From Casimicrobiaceae bacterium (lineage in GTDB: Bacteria > Pseudomonadota > Gammaproteobacteria > Burkholderiales > Casimicrobiaceae), in assembly GCA_025056355.1 (NCBI GenBank), contig JANWWI010000021.1, positions 1 through 39,144 of the forward strand: DNA of 39,144 bases. Direction: 5' to 3'. Of this stretch, positions 10,263 through 18,942 are shown one piece after another. The notes below the pieces were generated by a model. That model was not told the DNA's origin. It saw only the letters and a list, made by a program, of their open reading frames with translations, and ran no database searches. How positions within the stretch are numbered: position 1 is the first letter of the stretch; each line of letters begins with the position of its first letter. Position numbers and translations under genes: made by a program.

Positions 10263-10288
10263 CCTCCCCTTCGCAAGCGAAGGGGAGG
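10263..10288. repeat. perfect 12-bp stem hairpin, repeat copy A
   Basis: CCTCCCCTTCGC-AA-GCGAAGGGGAGG is a perfect inverted repeat with a 2-base loop. The same hairpin recurs at about 10452-10478 (one base inserted) and at 10580-10605 (perfect). This copy is followed by part of the second hairpin of the unit and then, from about 10325, by unrelated sequence, so it is a truncated repeat unit. Such GC-rich hairpins act as REP-like intergenic elements in many proteobacteria. Confidence 0.8.
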
Positions 10289-10359
10289 ACACGATCCGGT
10301 TCTCCCCTGCGCCAACAGGCGTAGGCTGGCCTTTCTCGTGCGCTGGATCCCCCCGGTGA

Positions 10360-10615
10360 GTTCTCCCCCTGCGCCAACAGGCGTAGGGGAGATGGCGGCC
10401 AAGCCGACAGAGGGGTTCGGCGCTACCGCACCTGCTCCGCCGCCTCGCAGCCCTCCCCTTCGCACGCGAAGGGGGAGGACACGATCCGGTTCTCCCCTGC
10501 GCCAACAGGCGTAGGGGAGATGGCGGCCAAGCCGACAGAGGGGTTCGGCGCTACCGCAACTGCTCCACCGCCTCGCAGCCCTCCCCTTCGCAAGCGAAGG
10601 GGAGGACACGATCCG
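10360..10615. repeat. two tandem units (about 128 bp) of a double-hairpin repeat
   Basis: Unit B (10360-10488, 129 bp) and unit C (10489-10615, 127 bp) are nearly identical. Each has a hairpin TCTCCCCTGCGCC-AACA-GGCGTAGGGGAGA with one central mismatch, a spacer reading ATGGCGGCCAAGCCGACAG and onward, and then the CCTCCCCTTCGC/GCGAAGGGGAGG hairpin. A degenerate third unit begins at 10616 and runs to about 10670. The stretch between the clpB promoter and the next gene (10198-10738) is almost wholly made of this material. The frames through it are open only because of composition. Confidence 0.8.
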
Positions 10616-10727
10616 GTTCTCCCTGCGGCGGGAAGCCGGAGGGGAGACGTCGCCGCAGGCGACAGAGGGATCCAACACGCACGGCTGCGCGGGCTCGCCT
10701 GCTGGTTTAACCTGCGCAGAAGAACCG

Positions 10728-10733
10728 AGGAGG
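10728..10733 (+). promoter_or_regulatory. Shine-Dalgarno site deciding a GTG start
   Basis: A full AGGAGG sits 5 bases before the GTG at 10739. It supports GTG as the start of the penicillin acylase gene rather than the in-frame ATG at 10760, which has no comparable site. Confidence 0.7.
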
Positions 10734-10738
10734 AGACC

Positions 10739-13207
10739 GTGCAACGCATCCTCAAATTCATGAAGTGGATGATCGTTCTGCTCGCGGCGCTCTTTCTCAC
10801 CGCACTCGCACTCGTCGCCGTCTATGCCTGGCGCAGCTTGCCTGCAAGCAACGGCGAGTATGTCGTCGAGGGCCTCTCCGGGCCGATCGAGGTCGTGCTG
10901 GATGGCGATGGCGTGCCCACCGTGCACGCTCAGAGCGAGACGGATCTGGCCTTCGCCCAAGGGTTTCTGCATGCACGCGATCGGCTCTGGCAGCTGGAGC
11001 TGCACCGCCGCATCGGACGTGGCGAGCTGGCCGAAATCTTCGGGCCGCAGGCGCTCGAGACGGACAAATTCCTGCGCACGCTCGGCATTCATCGCGCCGC
11101 CCGTGCGCAGTTTGCCGCCTTTCCCGAGGAGGATCAGGCGATCTTTCGCGCTTACGCTGCCGGCGTCAACGCCTGGATCGAGCAAGGTCCCGGGTCGAAT
11201 CTGTGGCAGCGACCGCCCGAGTTCGTGCTGCTGGGCATCGCCCCGGGCCGCTGGAGCCCAGAAGACTCAGTGGCCTGGGCGCTCATGATGGCCTGGGACT
11301 TGGGCGGCAACTGGAACAGCGAGCTCTTGCGCCTGCAGCTGTCGGCGCAACTGCCCACAGAGCGGGTGATGCAACTGGCGGGCGTTCAGGCAAGCGATCC
11401 CCTGCCCACGTATGCCGACTTTGCAGCGCTTTATCGATCCGTGGGCGCTTTGCCAAAGGAGCCTCGACCGAAGACGCTGCCCGCCTTGGCGCTGGGGTTG
11501 GCCGAGAGCACCGAGGGCATCGGCTCGAACAGCTGGGTCGTGCACGGAAACCGCACCCGCTCGGGTCGACCGCTATTGGCCAACGATCCGCATCTCGGCC
11601 TTACCGTGCCGGCGATTTGGTATTTCGGGCGCTTTCGCGCACCAGGCCTCGAAGTCACCGGCGCAACCCTGCCCGGCCTGCCCGGGGTCGTGCTTGGGCG
11701 CACCCGAGGTGTTGCGTGGGGGTTCACCAACACCGGGCCGGACGTGCAAGACCTCTACCTGGAGGAATTCGACGCCGAAGGCCGTGTACGCACGCCCGAG
11801 GGCTGGGCGAGCGTGGCCACGCGCCGCGAGACGATCCGCGTACGCGGTGCGGCGGAGGTCACGATCACCGTGCGCGAGACACGGCACGGTCCCGTGATCT
11901 CTGATCATTACCCGCCCGCGGCCGCGGCGATCGACACCCGGCGCTACGGCCTCGCGCTGCGCTGGAGCGCGCTCGATGGCGACAACACCACGGCCCTTGC
12001 CGCACGGCGCATCAACCGCGCGCAGAGCGTCGCCGAAGTCAAGGAAGCGCTTCGGCTCTACGTGGCCCCGATGCAAAACGTGGTGATCGCCGACACCCAG
12101 GGCAACACCGCCTTCATCGCTGCCGGACGGGTGCCGATTCGCGCGCCTGAGAACGACCTGCGCGGGCTTGCTCCGGCGCCGGGCTGGGAAGCGCGCTATG
12201 ACTGGAAAGGCTGGCTGCCGTTCGAACGGTTGCCTCAAGAAGTGGTCACAAGCTTTCGCGCCACGGCCAACCAGCGGGTGCACGGCCTGGACTATCCCGA
12301 CTTCATCACCGCCGAGTGGGCGCATCCCGGCCGCAAGATGCGCATCGAAGCCCTGCTTGAGGCCACGGCCAAGCACGATGCCGCAAGCCTGCGCGCCATT
12401 CAGCATGATGTGATCCACACGCATGACACGCCGCTGCTCGATTGGGTGGATCGGGTCGAAAGCTCCCATGCGCTCGCGGCCGAGGGCAAGCGGCTGCTCA
12501 AGGCCTTCGCTGCGGAAAAGAAGGTCGATGCAGCAAGCGACTCGGCCAAGGGGGCGCTCCTTTACTGGCTCTGGAGCCGACATGCGGCGCGGCAGCTCTT
12601 TGCCGACGACATCGGCGAAGCCCTGTTTGCAAGCACCTTCGGCCGGCGCGATCTGCGGGTCGCCCTCAACCGGGTGGCAAGCCAAGCCGACCCGTTCTGG
12701 TGCGATCGCATCACCACGGCTGCCACCGAGACCTGCGCGCAGACCCTTTCCGATGCCTTCACGGCGGCGCTTGAGGAGGCCGCGCGCCTCCAGGGCAGAA
12801 ACCCGGCACGCTGGCGCTGGGACACGGCTCACGTGGCGCGCTCCGAGCACCGGCCGTTCTCACGGGTGCCGCTCCTGCGCGGGCTCTTCGAGATTCGCGA
12901 GCCGACGGCCGGGGATACCTACACCGTGATGGTGGGCAAGCTGCGGCTGCGCGATCCCGAGCCACTCATCAACGACTTCGCCGCAAGCCTGCGCGCCGTG
13001 TATGACCTCGCTGTGGAGGATCCGGATGCGGGTAGCTTCATCTACTCGGCCGGCCAGTCGGGGCATCCGTTTTCCCCTCACTACCGAAACTTCGCCCAAG
13101 CCTGGGCGCGCGGCGGGCCTGAAGCGCAGCGCCCGTTCGCCCCGCGTGAGAGCGCCGCAATCCTGCAGCTCTACCCGGCTCCGAAGTCCCCGGTGAAATC
13201 CCCCTGA
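10739..13207 (+). CDS. penicillin acylase family Ntn-hydrolase
   Basis: This 822-residue protein belongs to the penicillin amidase family (peptidase S45), which cleaves amide bonds in beta-lactams, acyl-homoserine lactones or other N-acyl compounds after self-processing into two chains. It starts with an N-terminal hydrophobic segment (residues 11-30, signal peptide or anchor), then PIEVVLDGDGVPTVHAQSETDLAFAQGF and LHARDRLWQLELHRRIGRG in the alpha chain. The motif EGIGSNSWVVHG follows: S263 would become the N-terminal nucleophile of the beta chain. LANDPHL and ATANQRVHG carry further conserved residues. The acyl substrate cannot be read from sequence; quorum-quenching acylases belong to the same family. 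A repeat array separates it from clpB. Confidence 0.9.
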   Translation: MQRILKFMKWMIVLLAALFLTALALVAVYAWRSLPASNGEYVVEGLSGPIEVVLDGDGVPTVHAQSETDLAFAQGFLHARDRLWQLELHRRIGRGELAEIFGPQALETDKFLRTLGIHRAARAQFAAFPEEDQAIFRAYAAGVNAWIEQGPGSNLWQRPPEFVLLGIAPGRWSPEDSVAWALMMAWDLGGNWNSELLRLQLSAQLPTERVMQLAGVQASDPLPTYADFAALYRSVGALPKEPRPKTLPALALGLAESTEGIGSNSWVVHGNRTRSGRPLLANDPHLGLTVPAIWYFGRFRAPGLEVTGATLPGLPGVVLGRTRGVAWGFTNTGPDVQDLYLEEFDAEGRVRTPEGWASVATRRETIRVRGAAEVTITVRETRHGPVISDHYPPAAAAIDTRRYGLALRWSALDGDNTTALAARRINRAQSVAEVKEALRLYVAPMQNVVIADTQGNTAFIAAGRVPIRAPENDLRGLAPAPGWEARYDWKGWLPFERLPQEVVTSFRATANQRVHGLDYPDFITAEWAHPGRKMRIEALLEATAKHDAASLRAIQHDVIHTHDTPLLDWVDRVESSHALAAEGKRLLKAFAAEKKVDAASDSAKGALLYWLWSRHAARQLFADDIGEALFASTFGRRDLRVALNRVASQADPFWCDRITTAATETCAQTLSDAFTAALEEAARLQGRNPARWRWDTAHVARSEHRPFSRVPLLRGLFEIREPTAGDTYTVMVGKLRLRDPEPLINDFAASLRAVYDLAVEDPDAGSFIYSAGQSGHPFSPHYRNFAQAWARGGPEAQRPFAPRESAAILQLYPAPKSPVKSP

Positions 13208-13268
13208 CAAGGCAGATTTTTCTCACCTACACTTATGCCGTCAGTTTCAAGTCAGGCACAGTCAGGCT

Positions 13269-13829
13269 TTGGCCTATCAAAAAACACCTGCAGGCGTTGC
13301 GGAAGTCCAAAACCGCCAGCTCGGGTTGCGCGCCGAGCTGCGTCGCTTGCTGATCATGATCGACGGGCGCTCGCCGCTTGAACGCTACGCGCCGGCGTTT
13401 CCGGGGGCGAACGTTGCGGCGCTGGCTGCAGAACTTGCCGCCCTTGGCCTCATTGTCGATCCCGCCGAGGCGTCGGCACCACAAGCCGCACCGGCGGCGG
13501 CCACACCGCGACCGGCCGCGCCAGCAACCTCACCAGCGCCGCCAGCGTCAGCAGCCTCGCCGGCGCCACCGGCGCCAGAGTCGAGGGAATTGCCGCCGCC
13601 CACCCCTGCTCAAGTCGAGGCCGCGCGGCGTGCCGCGGTGCGCTTCATCAACGATCAACTGGGACCGGCTGGCGAGGCGATGGCGCTCAAGCTTGAACGC
13701 TGTAAAACGCCGGAGGAGCTACGGGCCGCCGTGCTCGAAGTGCGTGCGAATCTCGACCGTTTCGTCGGCGCCGGAACCGCTCAGCGCTTTCTTGCCACGG
13801 TGCGCGAAGCTGCCCTCAACGTCGTTTAG
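13269..13829 (+). CDS. small protein with Ala/Pro-rich linker, unknown function
   Basis: The reading frame gives 186 residues in three parts. The N-terminal part (about 1-70) includes LRAELRRLLIMIDGRSPLERYA and AALAAELAALGLI and resembles a small winged-helix-like or regulatory domain seen in hypothetical betaproteobacterial proteins. A low-complexity Ala/Pro/Ser linker follows (about 72-115). A helical C-terminal part (about 118-186) begins with PAQVEAARRAAVRFINDQLGP. No ATG precedes the N-terminal domain in frame; the start appears to be the TTG at 13269. An ATG at 13235 is in another frame, and the first in-frame ATG falls inside the domain. A terminator follows directly. I do not recognise a named family. 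Confidence 0.65.
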   Translation: MAYQKTPAGVAEVQNRQLGLRAELRRLLIMIDGRSPLERYAPAFPGANVAALAAELAALGLIVDPAEASAPQAAPAAATPRPAAPATSPAPPASAASPAPPAPESRELPPPTPAQVEAARRAAVRFINDQLGPAGEAMALKLERCKTPEELRAAVLEVRANLDRFVGAGTAQRFLATVREAALNVV

Positions 13830-13833
13830 AGGC

Positions 13834-13863
13834 CGGGTCCCGGCACGGTGCAGGACCCGTTTT
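13834..13863 (+). terminator. intrinsic terminator
   Basis: CGGGTCC (13834-13840) and GGACCCG (13853-13859) form a 7-bp GC-rich stem with a 12-base loop, followed by TTTT. It begins 4 bases after the stop codon of the Ala/Pro-linker gene and separates that gene from the S33 peptidase operon. Confidence 0.7.
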
Positions 13864-13894
13864 GGGCTCCTCCTAGCCAGCGACGCACACCGGC

Positions 13895-15469
13895 GTGCAT
13901 CGAATGGTCAGCTCAGACGCTTATGCTAAGGCGGTGCCAGCGACGACTCTGACCCCTCCGAACCGCTCCGAGTGCGGTGAGCCTCGTGACGTCAAGCTCC
14001 GGCGACTTGCCGCAGCCTGTCTGCTGCTGCTGCCGTGGCTCAATGCATGCTCCCCAAGTGGACCTCCCGCCACCGAAGCGGCGGGGCTGGAACGGCCAGC
14101 ATTCACGGCTTGTCGCATCGAGCACGTTGACAGCCCCGCCCAGTGCGTGCAACTCGAGGTGCCTGCCGATCACGCGGTGCCCGACGGCGCAAAGCTTAAG
14201 ATCCATGTCGCGCTGATCCCCTCGCTTGCGCGGCGGAAAGCCCCCGACCCTGTCGTTCTGCTCGCCGGAGGGCCAGGGCAGGCGGCCAGCGACCTGGGCC
14301 GGCTGGTGCAGGCGCTCCACATCCTGCGGCGCAGCCGCGACATCGTGCTTGTCGACCAACGCGGCACCGGCAAAACCAACACGCTCGGCTGCGCGCCGCT
14401 CGACACCCTCAAGCGCGAGGACTGGGACGACCTTCGGCGGCTCGATGAGGCTTTCGTGCAGCGGGAATGGAAGCAATGCCTTGCCACGCTACGCGGCGAT
14501 CCGCGCGTGCACCGCACCGACGACTACGTGGCCGATCTCGAGTCTGTGCGCAAGGCGCTCGGCATCCGGCAGTGGAACCTCTGGGGCGGCAGCTATGGCA
14601 GCCGTGTGGCGCTTCGCTACCTGAAGCGTCACCCCGAAGCGATCCGCACCGCAGTGCTCGATGGGGTCGCGCCAACCGCGGTGCAAATTCCCGAGGACCT
14701 GCTCGCCGAATCGAGCGCGTTGCTTGATCGCGCCTTCGCAGACTGCGCAGCCTCCCCTTCGTGCAACGCCGCCCACCCCGATTTGGCGGCACGCTACGAG
14801 CGGCTCATCGAGCGCCTCGCTCGCACACCGCTCAAGATTCGCGAAACGCATCCGGCCACCGGCGAGCCGCTTGAGTTTTGGCTCGACGATCGCGTCCTTA
14901 CACTGCTTCTCTGGCCGCTCCTCTACACGCCCGAGACGGTGCGCTTGATCCCACAGATCCTCGCGCAGGTCGAAAACGGGCGTGTGGCACCACTGCTGGC
15001 GGTGGCCTTCGATGGGCCGATCGACCCGGGGCGGATTGGCGTCCTCATGCGCTTCGCCGTGCTCTGCGCCGAGGACATGGCGCGCTCGCCTGGTCGCGCG
15101 GTCCCGGCGCGTTTTGCCGCCGCGGCCGCACAGTTTCGCGCCGCCTGCGAAGGCTTGCCCGTCAAGCCTGTGGCCGCTGAATTCTTCGAACCGACCCGTT
15201 CGGAGGTGCCGACGCTGCTGCTTTCGGGTTCGCATGACCCGGTCACCCCGCCGGCCTACGCCGCCGAGGCGGGCAAGACCCTCACCCGTCACCGTCATCT
15301 CGTGGTCGAAGGCATGGGCCACATCGTGAGCCACCATCCGTGCTTGACCCGTGTGATCGCCCGCTTTATCGAGCAAGGCGACCATCCCTCCGAGCCGCTT
15401 ACCTGCGAAGCCGAACTCAAGCTGCCGCTGCCGCACTTCTTCGTGAGCCCCCGCATCGCCGCACCATGA
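13895..15469 (+). CDS. S33-family alpha/beta hydrolase lipoprotein (tripeptidyl aminopeptidase-like)
   Basis: The protein (up to 524 residues) is an alpha/beta hydrolase of the TAP/proline iminopeptidase type. The visible triad is Ser233 in WGGSYGS, Asp448 in LLSGSHDPVTPP and His476 in GMGHIV. The oxyanion region is LLAGGPGQAA, followed by VLVDQRGTGKT. A hydrophobic run ending in LNAC (C52) is a lipobox, so the mature enzyme should be membrane-anchored in the periplasm and cleave short peptides from their N-termini. The start is unsure: ATGs at 13895 and 13904 or a GTG at 13934 all leave a long n-region. The stop overlaps the next gene's ATG by 4 bases, linking it to the ABC exporter. Confidence 0.88.
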   Translation: MHRMVSSDAYAKAVPATTLTPPNRSECGEPRDVKLRRLAAACLLLLPWLNACSPSGPPATEAAGLERPAFTACRIEHVDSPAQCVQLEVPADHAVPDGAKLKIHVALIPSLARRKAPDPVVLLAGGPGQAASDLGRLVQALHILRRSRDIVLVDQRGTGKTNTLGCAPLDTLKREDWDDLRRLDEAFVQREWKQCLATLRGDPRVHRTDDYVADLESVRKALGIRQWNLWGGSYGSRVALRYLKRHPEAIRTAVLDGVAPTAVQIPEDLLAESSALLDRAFADCAASPSCNAAHPDLAARYERLIERLARTPLKIRETHPATGEPLEFWLDDRVLTLLLWPLLYTPETVRLIPQILAQVENGRVAPLLAVAFDGPIDPGRIGVLMRFAVLCAEDMARSPGRAVPARFAAAAAQFRAACEGLPVKPVAAEFFEPTRSEVPTLLLSGSHDPVTPPAYAAEAGKTLTRHRHLVVEGMGHIVSHHPCLTRVIARFIEQGDHPSEPLTCEAELKLPLPHFFVSPRIAAP

Positions 15470-16245
15470 TCGAGGCACAGGCACTTTCCAAGCACTTCCT
15501 CGTGCGTGAGCGCACAAGCGGCTGGGCGCTTCGGCCACGCACCCGGCGCGTGCAAGCGGTCGATGCGGTGAGCTTTCGCGCCGAGGATGGGCAAATCACC
15601 GGACTGCTCGGCCCGAACGGCGCCGGTAAAACCACGACGCTACGGATGCTTGCCACCCTGCTCAGCCCCGACAGCGGCGATGCGGTGATCGATGGAGCAC
15701 GCCTAAGCAGCCAGCGCGCGCGTGTGCGTCGCCAGCTCGGTGTGCTGGGCGACGCCAAAGGGCTCTACTGGCGGCTCACCGCCCGAGAAAACATCGTCTA
15801 CTTCGGCGAACTTCATGGCCTTACCCGTGAAGCCGCGCACAAACGGGCCGACGCCTTGCTTGAGGAACTCGGGCTCACCTCGCTGGCCGACCGTCCGACA
15901 CAAGGCTTTTCGCAGGGCGAGCGGATGAAAGTCGCCATCGCCCGGGCACTGGTGCATGACCCACGCACGATCCTGCTCGATGAGCCGACCAACGGGCTTG
16001 ACATCATGGCCACCCGCGCGATGCGCGACCTCATCCGCCGGCTCAAGGCCCAGGGCAAGTGTGTGCTCTTCTCAAGCCACATCATGCAAGAGGTCGCGGC
16101 ACTGTGCGATCGCATCGTGATCATCGCGCGGGGGCGGGTGGTCTTCGACGGCACACCTGAGGAGACGCTCGCACGCGCCGGGACCGCCTCGCTTGAAGAG
16201 GCCTTCGTGCGCCTGATCGGCAGCGAAGAGGGGCTTTCGGCATGA
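15466..16245 (+). CDS. ABC transporter ATP-binding protein, NatA-like
   Basis: This 259-residue cytosolic ATPase powers the permease encoded next. It has Walker A GPNGAGKTT (49-57), a Q-loop region followed by LTARENIVYFGELHGL, the ABC signature in QGFSQGERMKVAIARAL, Walker B TILLDEPTNGLD, and a switch His in SSHIMQEV. The DrrA/NatA-type subfamily serves exporters with ABC-2 permeases; NatAB of Bacillus exports sodium. ATGA overlaps join it to the peptidase gene upstream (15466-15469) and to the permease downstream (16242-16245), so the three are translationally coupled. The exported substrate is not known. Confidence 0.94.
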   Translation: MIEAQALSKHFLVRERTSGWALRPRTRRVQAVDAVSFRAEDGQITGLLGPNGAGKTTTLRMLATLLSPDSGDAVIDGARLSSQRARVRRQLGVLGDAKGLYWRLTARENIVYFGELHGLTREAAHKRADALLEELGLTSLADRPTQGFSQGERMKVAIARALVHDPRTILLDEPTNGLDIMATRAMRDLIRRLKAQGKCVLFSSHIMQEVAALCDRIVIIARGRVVFDGTPEETLARAGTASLEEAFVRLIGSEEGLSA

Positions 16246-17426
16246 TCGGCCTCCATCGCGCCCACCTCGTGGCGGTGCTGCGCAAAGAAATCACCGATCT
16301 CTTGCGCGACCGCAAGAGCATGTTCTGGACGCTTTTCGCCTCGATCATCTCCGGGCCGCTCGTGCTCGGGCTGCTCTACACGATTGCAAAGACGGTCGGT
16401 GAGCGTATCGAGCGCACCACCGCCTATGTGGTCAATGCCGAGGCGGCGCCGGATCTGATGCGCTACCTCGAGCGGCGTGGCATCCGCATCGAGACGGCCA
16501 AGCCCGACTTTGAGGCGCGAATCGCTGCGGGCGAACTCGATGCAGTGCTTGTGATCGATCAACACTACGCCCAAGATCTCGCCCAGGCGCGGCCGGCGCG
16601 CGTGACCCTCGTCACCGACTCAAGCCGCGATCGCAGCGCCCCGATTGCGCGCCGTCTCGAGGCCGAAGTTCGCGCCTACGGCCAGCAGCTCGGCCGCGAA
16701 CGGCTCGTGCTGTTCGGGGTATCGCCCGCCGTGGCGCACCCGATCGTTCTCGAAGCGCTCGATTTGGCCACGCCTGTACAGCGAAGCGCGCGCATCTTTC
16801 AGATCATGGCCTTTTACGCGCTCTTTGCCGGACTCATGGGGGCAATTGCCGCAGCACTCGATGTCACGGCCGGCGAGCGCGAGCGTCAGACGCTCGAACC
16901 GCTGCTTGCAACGCCAGTGACGCCGCTCGCCCTGGCGGTGGGCAAGTGGCTTGCCACAAGCGCGATCAATCTGCTTGCGATCACCGCCTCCCTCGGCGGC
17001 TTTCTGCTCGCGTTACAAGTGGTGCCGCTTGCGCGCATTGGCCTGCCGTTTGAGTTCGGTCTCGGGCAGTTTGCCGCCTTCATGGCGGTGCTCATTCCCT
17101 TCGGGCTCATGGTGCCTGCGGTGCTGCTCTTCTTCGGTGCGCAAGGCAAGACCGCCAAGGAAGCGCAAAGCTCGCTCTCAATCGGGCTGTCGCTTGTGGG
17201 CCTGTTGCCGCTCATCAGCTTCTTGCGTCAGACCCAGGCGCCATGGTGGGATGCCTGGATCCCGGTCAATGGTCAATTTGCGGTGCTCACGAAAATCCTC
17301 CGCGCCGAGACGGTGCCGCCGCTTGACATGGTGGCCGTGGGCGTAATGCCCCTGGTGATTGCCCTTCTCGCCGTCTGGGCCTTCTCGCGCAAGCTCGCGG
17401 ATGAGCGTCTGCTCGCCGGTCGCTAG
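16242..17426 (+). CDS. ABC-2 type permease, NatB-like
   Basis: This 394-residue inner-membrane protein is the partner of the preceding ATPase. It begins with a short cytosolic helix (LRKEITDLLRDRKSMFWTL) and one membrane segment. A large extracytoplasmic domain follows (about residues 55-185), and then five to six more transmembrane helices. The cytosolic motif AGERERQTLEPLLATPV between the second and third helices is typical of NatB/YhaP-like ABC-2 permeases. FFGAQGKTAKEAQSSLSI is another family-type loop. The build fits export of an ion or small molecule. No later gene overlaps; the aldehyde dehydrogenase begins 45 bases on. Confidence 0.9.
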   Translation: MIGLHRAHLVAVLRKEITDLLRDRKSMFWTLFASIISGPLVLGLLYTIAKTVGERIERTTAYVVNAEAAPDLMRYLERRGIRIETAKPDFEARIAAGELDAVLVIDQHYAQDLAQARPARVTLVTDSSRDRSAPIARRLEAEVRAYGQQLGRERLVLFGVSPAVAHPIVLEALDLATPVQRSARIFQIMAFYALFAGLMGAIAAALDVTAGERERQTLEPLLATPVTPLALAVGKWLATSAINLLAITASLGGFLLALQVVPLARIGLPFEFGLGQFAAFMAVLIPFGLMVPAVLLFFGAQGKTAKEAQSSLSIGLSLVGLLPLISFLRQTQAPWWDAWIPVNGQFAVLTKILRAETVPPLDMVAVGVMPLVIALLAVWAFSRKLADERLLAGR

Positions 17427-17471
17427 GAAGCGCTTATCGCGATCGCGGCGTACGGCTCTACACTCGTGGCC

Positions 17472-18920
17472 ATGAACCCCACCTCCACCTACCCCAACAC
17501 CCAGCTACTGATCGACGGGCAGTGGTGCGATGCGCTCGATGGGCGCACCCTCCCGGTCTTCAACCCAGCCACCGGCGAAGAGATCGGTCGTGTCGCGCAT
17601 GCCTCAACGCCCGATCTCGACCGGGCGCTTGCCGCTGCAGAAAAAGGCTTCGAGCACTGGCGGAGAGTGCCTGCACTCGAGCGCAGCCGAATCATGCGCG
17701 AGGCCGCACGCCTGATGCGCGAGCGCGCCGAGGCCATTGCGCGCATCCTGACGCTTGAGCAAGGCAAGCCACTGGCTGAGGCGCGCATCGAGGCCACTTT
17801 CGCCGCCGAAGTCATCGAATGGTTTGCCGAAGAAGGCCGGCGTGTCTATGGCCGTGTGGTGCCGCCGCGTCACCCTGCGCATCTGAACCTTGTGCTCAAG
17901 GAACCGGTCGGGCCGGTTGCCGCTTTCACGCCCTGGAATTTCCCGATCAACCAAGTGGTGCGCAAGGTTTCAGCGGCACTGGCAACCGGCTGTTCGATCA
18001 TCGTCAAAGCGCCCGAGGAAACCCCGGCCTCACCGGCCGCCCTGATTCGCGCCTTCTGTGATGCCGGTGTGCCGCCGGGGGTGATCAACCTCGTCTTCGG
18101 CGTCCCGGCCGAAATCTCGGCCTATCTCATCCCGCATCCGGTCATCCGGAAGGTGTCCTTCACCGGCTCGGTACCGGTCGGCAAGCAACTGGCCGCGCTT
18201 GCGGGCCAACACATGAAGCGGGTCACCATGGAGTTGGGCGGCCATGCGCCGGTGATCGTCGCCGAGGATGCGGACCTCGATCTGGCCATCAAATCCTCCG
18301 GCGCGGCCAAGTTCCGTAATGCCGGCCAGGTCTGCATCGCACCGACCCGCTTCCTGGTGCAGGAATCGATTCGCCGCGAGTTCGTCGAAAAGCTTGCCGC
18401 CTATGCCGAGGCGATCCCGGTCGGCGATGGTCTGGCGCCCGAGACGCGCATGGGACCGCTTGCCAACCCGCGGCGCCTTGCGGCGATGCAAGCCTTCACC
18501 GAGGATGCCGTGGCCGCAGGCGCGCAAGTGGCAACCGGCGGCACCCGCATTGGCGAGCGCGGCAACTTTTTCCGCCCGACCATCCTCGTTGAGCCGCCCG
18601 TCTCCACGCGCCTCATGAACGAGGAGCCCTTCGGCCCGATTGCGGCCGTAAAGGGTTTCCGCACCATCGAGGAAGCCATCGCCGAGGCAAACCGCCTGCC
18701 CTACGGCCTGGCCGGCTACGCCTTCACGCGTTCGATCGCAATTGAGCACAAACTGCGCCAGGAGCTTCAAGTTGGACTTTTGTGGATCAACCAGCCGGCG
18801 CTTGCGATTCCAGAGATGCCCTTCGGCGGCGTCAAGGATTCGGGCTATGGCTCCGAAGGCGGCAGCGAAGCGCTTGAGGCCTATCTGAACACGAAGAGCG
18901 TGTTCACCAACTGTTTGTAG
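17472..18920 (+). CDS. NAD(P)-dependent aldehyde dehydrogenase, succinate-semialdehyde type
   Basis: The 482-residue enzyme belongs to the aldehyde dehydrogenase superfamily and oxidises an aldehyde to the acid. Numbered from the ATG at 17472, the catalytic set is complete: N157 in FTPWNFP, K179 in IIVKAPEE, E254 in MELGGHAP and C288 in [12 protein letters not shown]. The sequence around these residues ([47 protein letters not shown]) is closest in style to succinate-semialdehyde and related semialdehyde dehydrogenases (GabD/YneI/DavD group). A GTG at 17466 could add two residues. No gabT or other pathway partner lies beside it, so the exact substrate remains open. Confidence 0.9.
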   Translation: MNPTSTYPNTQLLIDGQWCDALDGRTLPVFNPATGEEIGRVAHASTPDLDRALAAAEKGFEHWRRVPALERSRIMREAARLMRERAEAIARILTLEQGKPLAEARIEATFAAEVIEWFAEEGRRVYGRVVPPRHPAHLNLVLKEPVGPVAAFTPWNFPINQVVRKVSAALATGCSIIVKAPEETPASPAALIRAFCDAGVPPGVINLVFGVPAEISAYLIPHPVIRKVSFTGSVPVGKQLAALAGQHMKRVTMELGGHAPVIVAEDADLDLAIKSSGAAKFRNAGQVCIAPTRFLVQESIRREFVEKLAAYAEAIPVGDGLAPETRMGPLANPRRLAAMQAFTEDAVAAGAQVATGGTRIGERGNFFRPTILVEPPVSTRLMNEEPFGPIAAVKGFRTIEEAIAEANRLPYGLAGYAFTRSIAIEHKLRQELQVGLLWINQPALAIPEMPFGGVKDSGYGSEGGSEALEAYLNTKSVFTNCL

Positions 18921-18942
18921 CGCGCACGCGCGGGGCGAGCGC

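Noticed and set aside
10126-10377. N-terminal extension of ClpB into the upstream repeats
   Set aside because: The extra 84 residues are translated repeat sequence and would span the RpoH-like promoter; ClpB proteins start at MRFDKLT-like sequence.
11573-12850. Long open frame opposite the penicillin acylase gene
   Set aside because: It overlaps a well-supported gene throughout and shows no family features.
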